From Patiria miniata (Eukaryota > Echinodermata > Asteroidea > Valvatida > Asterinidae), in assembly GCF_015706575.1 (NCBI RefSeq), contig NW_024037064.1, positions 13,121,606-13,185,605 on the forward strand: 64,000 nucleotides of DNA, read 5' to 3'. Each line of letters opens with the position of its first letter. Position 1 is the stretch's first letter. Shown here piece after piece: positions 57,501-64,000 of this stretch. The notes under the pieces are model-generated. The model ran no database searches. It saw only the letters and a list, made by a program, of their open reading frames with translations, and was not told where the DNA came from. The translations under genes were made by a program, and so were the position numbers.

Positions 57501-58711
57501 ATCCGTCTGTACTTCTGGCATATAAGTTAGTCAAGCGTTCGGGAATTGTGGCACTGCTCTCCACAATCGGGGTGGCCTCCAACGCCCTCATTCTACTGAA
57601 ACACATCTTCTCACTTCAGCCGAGGAAATAATTCCTGCCACTGTACCCGCTTCAAGTACTTGATCAACCTGGCCAATATTAATGAGTCGAGCTGGGAGTA
57701 TTTCTTGGTCCGTGTGCACTAATGTTCTCGCCAACATAATTCCTTTCTTTCCGAGTTGCTCTCTGTCAGAAGGTTCTATTATGGCGCACCTTCCTATATT
57801 TGTGGGTCTTGTGATCTTCACCGGTACCACTACTTCATGGCCTGCAGGTATATTTGTCGTCTGGGACACTACCACTCGCGAACAGAAGAGTAAATCTCCC
57901 TCGTCTTTACATGGTATTTGCTCATCTCCCATTCGAAGGCTTAACCGGTCAAATCCAAAGTTCCGCCTGTTGCCAGTAGAAAGTCCATACCCAAAATTCC
58001 TTCTCCTTTTATCTCGGCTACTGTTACATCTAGTGACTGTGTCATGAGACTGAGATCCATCACTGCATGTCCCCACGTATTTATTGGTGTACCATCAGCT
58101 TGCCTGACGGAACCATCCACGGGATCAAGTTCTTGTCGCCTGTCTTGTCGCAACTTCAAACATGAAGTTTCGGACAAGACGGTCTGTGTAGAACCAGTGT
58201 CCAAAAGAAACTTCACTTTCTACCCGTGGATGACTCCATTCACGTACATCCCCTGTTGTCCCCTTTTTGTGCAACTCCCATCCACCACTTCAGATTTCGT
58301 TTGCTTGATGGGTCCTACTGTCTCCCCTGCACTCGCCTCTCTGGACCGTTTGCAGTCATTGACGAACTCCCGATCCGCTGAATTCGCCTGTTGCCGTTTC
58401 CCCGATTTCTCCCCGCTTGACCATTCTGCATCCGACAATCACGTGCAAAATGTCCCTGACCTCCACACGTAAAACATCTTAAGCCTTGAGTATCCTGATG
58501 TTCAATGAGATGGGCCGGGTCCCCTCTTCGCTGTGGCCGGAATTCTTTGAACTCTTCAACTGGTCCACCATCTTCACTACACTAGCCAGCGCATTTTTTA
58601 CTTCAGCCAACTCACGGGCTAACTTGCTGTCATTTTCTTCGTTGATACTGCGAGCAAATTTAAATGCCCTTCCCCGTGCTCTGGACTTTTCCACTTTTAT
58701 GAAGGTCTCAT

Positions 58712-58960
58712 CAGGAATATACTGGAGTAAATTGAGTCATCAGGAATAATCACTGGAGTAAAGTGAGTCATCAGGATTAATCACTGGAGTAAATTGAGTC
58801 ATCAGGAATAATCACTGGAGTAAATTGAGTCATCAGGAATAATCACTGGAGTAAATTGTGTCATCCGGAATATACTGGAATAAATTGAGTCATCAGGAAT
58901 AATCACTGGAGTAAATTGAGTCATCAGGATTAATCACCGGAGTACATTGAGTCATCAGTT
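58712..58960. repeat. 31-bp tandem array with AP-1 words next to the gypsy 5' LTR
   Basis: Eight to nine copies of AATAATCACTGGAGTAAATT plus GAGTCATCAGG, each holding TGAGTCA. It lies between the LTR side and gag. A few copies are shortened. Confidence 0.85.
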
Positions 58961-60516
58961 ATAAATGTATAAAGCCGGATCTTGTTTAAATAAATGCACG
59001 CTAGACCTTCTAAAACATCTTGTCAATTATTATTCAACTCCAAGGCAATGCGCCAATAATTATATACAGCAATTTAAAATAGATAGTGTTACCGGAGTCG
59101 ATTACGTAACCGAGCCGGAGCCGGAGTAAACTGAGTACCAAAAGCATTTCCTGACATAAATAATTCAGAAGAACTAATAAAATCCGTCCAATTATAAAAT
59201 AAGCAATTATGTGTGGATCTATACTTGAGGTTTCTTAAATATGCATCTTTGACAATCATGAGAATTTCACAACACTTGAGAGAGTCTGAGTTTAGATTTA
59301 TCAATAACGGAGGCACTAACCTGTATACAAACAGTGGCTTGTTAGACGGCGACTGGCCAGCCTAGTAACACACTTTAACTTTTATATGGCCCGCGCTACG
59401 CACAGTAAGTCTTGTACAAAAGACGTCAAAACTTGACCTAGTTTTACATAAGTTACAATTTCCATAATTCCCTACAAAAGGATATCAAATAATTGTTTGA
59501 AACATATCAAATAAATTCAGTTATTTTACAGCCAAAAGCACATTCTCTTAGGGGAATTCTACATAACTAATTTGGCAAGAGTTTGGACGAGGCTATACAA
59601 AACAATAACAAAGTACATGTACATCGCTGAATTATACGCACACTGGGCGCGCGGCTCGTAATGCAATGTAAGTACAAGTAAGTTATCTGTATGGGCAAAA
59701 GAATCAACATTTATATCTTACTAAAGAAACTAGCGATTTCTGATAAAGAGATAATTAAGTGAATTATACAAAAACCTGAGTAAATAAAAACAACACCAAG
59801 GGGGGTCGACCGCTACAGCTTTAACAATCAACAAGTGTGTCCATCAACCAGGTCAGCTGAAATTGATGAACATAACTCTCTGCAAGACATTTATCGATGT
59901 TTTCATTGACTACCCCGGGCAAGCAAATAGTCCTAATATCAATGCTTGTTGTTCTACAACATCCAAAAATGGACCATGGCATGAAGTCGAACCAGCTAGT
60001 ACGTTATTCAGAATCGTGGATGTGTTCCCTACAGTAAAGTACATGAAACTTGACTGCAAGGCACAGCAAACAGAAGTGACCAGCACTCCGGAACACCAGC
60101 CCAATGCTTTGCAAGTTATCATGCAGAACTCTGAGGAAAACTTTCAAAAACGGACTAGAAGGTAGGCATCATTCATTTCATGCAAGGCCAAGGCCGGGGC
60201 AGAGTTTACAAAATGGTTTAGGCACAGACTGCGCTTTGCCTTCAAAGTACAGTCGAGCTGGCTGGGTACGCGACCAATCCGTGCTTTACAATTCGGCAAT
60301 GCCGGCAAGGCACGTGCGCAGAAATTTGACTGCGTAGCTTTAGGGATCTGCTGACGAGCCTAGCCCGGGCTTGCACACCGTACATACCGTACGTACACCG
60401 TAAATGCGACAGCTAGTTGAGCGGCGTGCAGGCCGTGTTGGCCGGGTTCACTGCATTATTCTCTGTATGGACAAATAGTTCGTCGCTTGGTCCTAGACCA
60501 CAAAGCAGAACGCATG

Positions 60517-60555
60517 CAGCAGCGGTAGCAGCGGTAGCAGCGGTAGCAGCGGTCG
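60517..60555. repeat. (GCAGCGGTA)n short tandem repeat
   Basis: Four to five copies of the 9-bp unit AGCAGCGGT within the intron of the plus-strand gene. Confidence 0.85.
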
Positions 60556-60833
60556 TTTCATGAACAAAATGCTGGAGTTTACGATCGATTCACGATCTAG
60601 AAACAATTTTACTTCAGAAGCAACGACTTGCCTGGCCGACGGACGGTACGATATAATTTTGAATGAAATGTATCAATTGAATATCTTGAATGCTTGAATA
60701 TAAATTGAATATAATTGTTTTTATACAATTTCTTTTTCATTGATGAATCGAATAGAAGACATAAATATTTTCTTTAATTTTTGGAATATAACATTTCAAC
60801 AGTTTATTATGAATAAGACAATAAATATCCTTG

Positions 60834-61865
60834 TGTGACGGAAAGTGTAGTTTTATGCCCTTGTTCATGTTATTGTATTCTAATCTTATGAATGAACTGT
60901 AGTATAGTACGCCCGTGACTGGGCGTGGCTTAGCAGTCAAGGTGTGCGTGTATGCACGCACGCGATTGGTTAACAAAGCCCATATGTTTAGTGCATCATA
61001 ATGGTTTAGTGCATGTGCTATGTATGCGCGTAGGTAGATTGCTACGTACGTACGCGCGGGGTTTTTCTGGCAAGTGGCAGCGAGCTGTACGAACGTGAGT
61101 TGAGTGTGCTCTCGCTGTGGCGTGTATTGCTATATGGTGATTTGCGCTATATGCTAGCTACGCGCGGGCGAACTGTTGGACAGTTTAGCCGTACACTTGT
61201 GGGTGCATTGTGGTTGATTGGGGCTGGGCCCATGGTTTCGTAGTGCTACGTGCACACAAACCATATCTCCACAGTGGCACTGAGCTATGCAATGCGATAT
61301 TGTTTAGGCAGTGCAGCATTGGTTGTTGCGTTGCTGTAGTGTTTCTATATTGCAGCATTGGTCTGTGCATTGCTATAGCGTTCATGTATTGCAGCATTGG
61401 TTGTGCATTGCTGTAGTGTTCATGTATTGCAGCATTGGTTGTGCATTGCTGTAGTGTTCATGTATTGCAGCATTGGTTGTGCATTGCTATAGCGTTCCTG
61501 TAATGCAGCATTAGTTTGTGCAGTGATTATTGGAGTGAGCAGTGCGATATTAGTTGTATATTGCAAATAGGGCTCATATTCGAAAACCACAGGTTGTAAT
61601 TAAGCTACCCAAGACAATTACTCCCAAATTATTTAATCATTTAATTGTTGTCTCTGAAATAAACCATCGTGTTACTTGAGTTTACCGACCATTCAGTTGT
61701 CAGTTGTCCTTGTTATTGTGTTATTGCCTAGTTTACAGAAGGTTTAGGGATCAATTCCTGCGGCGGTAGATTTCCACCCAAAACGAGCCTGCATCCTTAG
61801 CCTTTAGACTGCTTGTGTAGTCCCTGGTCCGAGGAATAACTTGGTTCGGGAACAGTCCCGCCACA
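60834..61865 (+). mobile_element. Solo LTR, ~1.03 kb, with CTTG target duplication (fossil)
   Basis: Begins TGTGACGG and ends CCGCCACA, flanked on both sides by CTTG (60830-60833, 61866-61869). No internal coding part remains, as after recombination between two LTRs. A related unoccupied copy of the target, AATATCCTTGGATATTAG, survives near 62080. AATAAAC near 61660 would be the polyadenylation word if it reads on the plus strand. Family not assigned. Confidence 0.75.
61310..61520. repeat. 38-bp minisatellite inside the solo LTR
   Basis: About five copies of TGCAGCATTGGTTGTGCATT plus GCTGTAGTGTTCATGTAT with substitutions, decaying at both edges. Confidence 0.85.
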
Positions 61866-61869
61866 CTTG

Positions 61870-62225
61870 GATATTAATTATCTTATTCATAAAAATTGTA
61901 TGACTTTGGGTTCACCACCCATAGGGGAACCCCTGGCCAATTTTTTTTTGTAGTACAAAATTTATGCTGCACTAGAATGCGAGGATTAATTGACCTGAAT
62001 GTTTTTTCATTGATGAATCAATTTTTTCAATTTTTGGATATTACATTTCAACAGTTTATTATGAATAAGACAATAAATATCCTTGGATATTAGTTATCTT
62101 GTTCATAAAGATGTTGTATGACATTGGGTTCACCCCACCCGTAGGGGAACCCCTGGCCAATTTTTTTGGTAGTACAAAATTTATGTTGCACTAGAAAGCG
62201 AGAATTATTTGACCTGATGAATGTT
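61870..62225. repeat. ~210-bp two-copy tandem duplication
   Basis: Blocks GGATATTA(A/G)TTATCTT, TTGGGTTCACC, TAGGGGAACCCCTGGCCAAT, TAGTACAAAATTTATG and TTTTCATTG recur with a shift of about 210 bp. A third partial copy lies at 60735-60830, left of the solo LTR, so the LTR landed inside one copy of a tandem array. Confidence 0.8.
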
Positions 62226-64000
62226 TTCTTTCATTGTGGGTAAATACCACCAAAATCATATCCGTTGGCAAATTCAGCTTAAATACAAAGTATTAGTCAC
62301 TGTTAAACTTAGATTAAGTTTTAAAATCTTCTTCTGTGTATTTTCTATTTTAATACAGTCCCAGAATGAAAGTTGGGCTTTCAAGGAAAGACGAGCTGTA
62401 CAATGATCTGGTGACAGATTTCGACAAAAGGGGATTACGACTACCAAAGGGCACTTCACAAACCGAGGGATCTTACATTACTATGGTAAGCATTTACACA
62501 TGAGAAAGGTATTTCAACTTGGCAAGCAAAGACACCCCATGATGACCATATGTTTTTTTAGTACCCAACACATGTGCAATTTTATATTCAAGTAAAAGAT
62601 TATTTTTTATAATTTTGAAATTCCATTTTAAATCTTGTGTCTTTGCAGGTTCTCTGTAATGCTCTTTGGTACATCACTAACCATCACATAACCATAAATG
62701 AAGCATCTATGAAGAGGCCAGCTGTCAAATCAGTACCATCCGTGTTCCAGAACTATGACGGGTACGATGACTACAAACACAAAAATACCCGAATGCAACC
62801 AGCTAAATTCTGTGTTTCTTGAGAGCCACGCTCAGGCTTTGTTTTCCCTATGCATGAAACCAACTTTGACAAGGAATGAGAACTTTCGAAGGCTACATGG
62901 TGAAGTAAAAGGCACTGGCTGATTGTCTCCATGCCTACAGTGAGTTCCTCGTCACTCAAAATCAAGAAACAAAAGCTCGTCATGACATGAATCATCCAGT
63001 CAGATCAGTAGGCACAGACGCAACCATTACCCACCGATGCAAAGCTACCTTCGGTGTCCGGGAAAAATTCAAAATTATTGACCGGACAATGTCATCAGCT
63101 GACCTGAATGAGCCAGTATTCTTCAGTGAGGATTGTCATCTTTCTGAACCATTTGAGAATGCAATGCAAAGGCATAGATTTATGACAGAGCTGCAGTTGT
63201 CTGTTCCAGTTGACGTGGTCCGATATTCTCCTGGAGGTTCCAACCTGACAAGTTTGGTTTTGGTCAGAACCAAAGAGAAGCGCACAGAGACAGAGTTACA
63301 AACTGAAGCTGTTCGTCTTGTGGCAAAGGTCAAAGATCGTCTACCAGAGTTCCATACACGCCAACAATTGAAGCAGTTTAAAGAAAAATTGGAAAATGTG
63401 GCAAATGTCCAACCACAGATTGCTGATCTGATTTACAAAGAACTTGCATTAGATGCATCGGTGGCTAGTCATCCAGTAACTCAACAGAGACTGAGACTGA
63501 TTTCCCTGGGAGAACGGGGCCTCCTACAAGACCTTAGAAAACTCAATACAGGGAGGCCTACTGGTACATTTGATGTCTTCTTTGAGAAAATTGGTGAAGT
63601 TGTTGATCGTGTCACAGCAGAGGATGAAAGGCGCCACAACATCGCTCATCTGTCAAAATGGATTTCTTTGAAGGAAATGATCAAAGATGCAAAGGAACTT
63701 TGCCCCAACCATACCCCATACCATCTGCAAGCTTGGTGCGGCTGCAGTTTTCTCCTAGAAACCCATACTTGCACTCTGCCTTGAACTTTACTTCACGGAT
63801 TGAGGTACAGTATAAAGTTCAAAGGAGGCAGTTGCGGGCTGACCACCCCGATGATCATTTCTGTGCTGCCCAGTTTCTGTACTTGACACACAAGGCCATT
63901 GAGTTGAAGGAGTACAGTGCACTCATCTGCTGTGACGACAAGGCAAAAGTTCCTTATGGTAAACCAGGTGTATTTGTTTCCACAGGAGTTCGGGGGAAAA

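Larger units (their letters stand above)
52985..59817 (-). mobile_element. Ty3/gypsy LTR retrotransposon with extra C2H2 ORF3 (fossil)
   Basis: Reads on the minus strand from the LTR edge TGTAGCGGTCGACCCCCC at 59817. Parts: 5' LTR and leader (about 59.8-59.0 kb), a 31-bp tandem array (58.96-58.71), gag with a CCHC knuckle (CFTCGGQGHFARDC, near 58.46 kb), protease (LLDTGSTQTVL), reverse transcriptase (LLVYLDDIIV), RNase H (LKTDHGSL), integrase (YNPKSDGMVERFNH), then ORF3 at about 54.5-53.5 kb with C2H2 fingers and a charged repeat tract. The 3' side has an untranslated region and only a stub of LTR (to about 52985). Pol is long and mostly open, so it is fairly young; about two or three breaks plus a lost 3' LTR. 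Confidence 0.85.
59818..64000 (+). pseudogene. Decayed multi-exon gene, transposase-like C-terminal part, runs off the window
   Basis: The first visible exon is cut by the gypsy LTR at 59817 and runs to 60161 (donor AGAAG|GTAGGC; contains YPGQANSPNINACCS and EHQPNALQVIMQNSEEN). Then 62359-62485 (RMKVGLSRKDELYNDLVTDF), which joins in phase, and an exon opening at 62649 (VLCNALWYITNHH...). From there the family-like sequence changes frame near 62820 (then ESHAQALFSLCMKP), near 62910 (then ALADCLHAYSEF) and near 63700 (then SASLVRLQFSPRNPYLHSAL). The end has RRQLRADHPDDHF and CCDDKAKVPYGKPG. I recall this last motif from repetitive, transposase-like proteins of marine invertebrates, but I cannot name the family. 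Three frame changes and the insertion mark it as a pseudogene. Confidence 0.6.

Overview
This is a 64 kb stretch of an intron-rich, repeat-rich animal genome. Short spliced exons, many MITEs, Ty3/gypsy elements, minisatellites and very frequent TAGGCCTA and TACATGTA words fit a marine deuterostome invertebrate. An echinoderm is my best guess, from sequence style and remembered protein families rather than from a search. I see no tRNA, rRNA, CRISPR array or bacterial operon.

The layout is nested. A SAMD3-like gene on the minus strand has its 5' exons at about 39.4-40.2 kb and its 3' exons at 12.35-3.95 kb. Splice phases agree on both sides of a gap of about 27 kb, so this looks like one gene with a giant intron, or two pieces of one gene family. 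Inside the gap are two further multi-exon genes arranged head to head. A transposase-like, DUF7869-type gene runs on the minus strand (16.3-23.6 kb). A ParB-like domain fused to a circularly permuted (beta-class) DNA methyltransferase runs on the plus strand (about 24.3-34.0 kb). They share an intergenic region of about 0.7 kb containing CCAAT words. This pair is the most interesting content of the window: it may be a mobile or formerly mobile cassette carrying its own DNA-modifying enzyme. The methyltransferase reads DFPE where motif IV normally reads D/N/S-PP-Y/F/W, and its terminal exon lies in a fresh 838-bp tandem duplication.

The SAMD3-like gene appears dead at its 3' end: the last exon has a frame change and carries a nearly whole CsRn1-type LTR retrotransposon (4102-8959, 4-bp target duplication GGAT, tRNA-Trp-like primer site). 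The right third of the window (44.6-62 kb) is a retroelement graveyard. It holds a truncated gypsy fragment, a large palindromic rearranged gypsy derivative, a long gypsy element with an extra C2H2 zinc-finger ORF3, and a solo LTR whose empty site survives nearby. The long gypsy element abuts an exon of a decayed plus-strand gene whose pieces run from about 52.26 kb to the window end.

DNA transposon fossils are abundant: a palindromic TTAA-flanked MITE, two hAT-type MITEs with 8-bp duplications, a 76-bp hairpin MITE with a 9-bp duplication, a three-copy family around the methyltransferase gene, and a CR1/L2-type LINE fragment. Two unrelated minisatellites (14.0 and 38.4 kb) both carry a GGGATA...TATCCC hairpin, and a 64-bp satellite of about 25 copies sits just past the end of the transposase-like gene.
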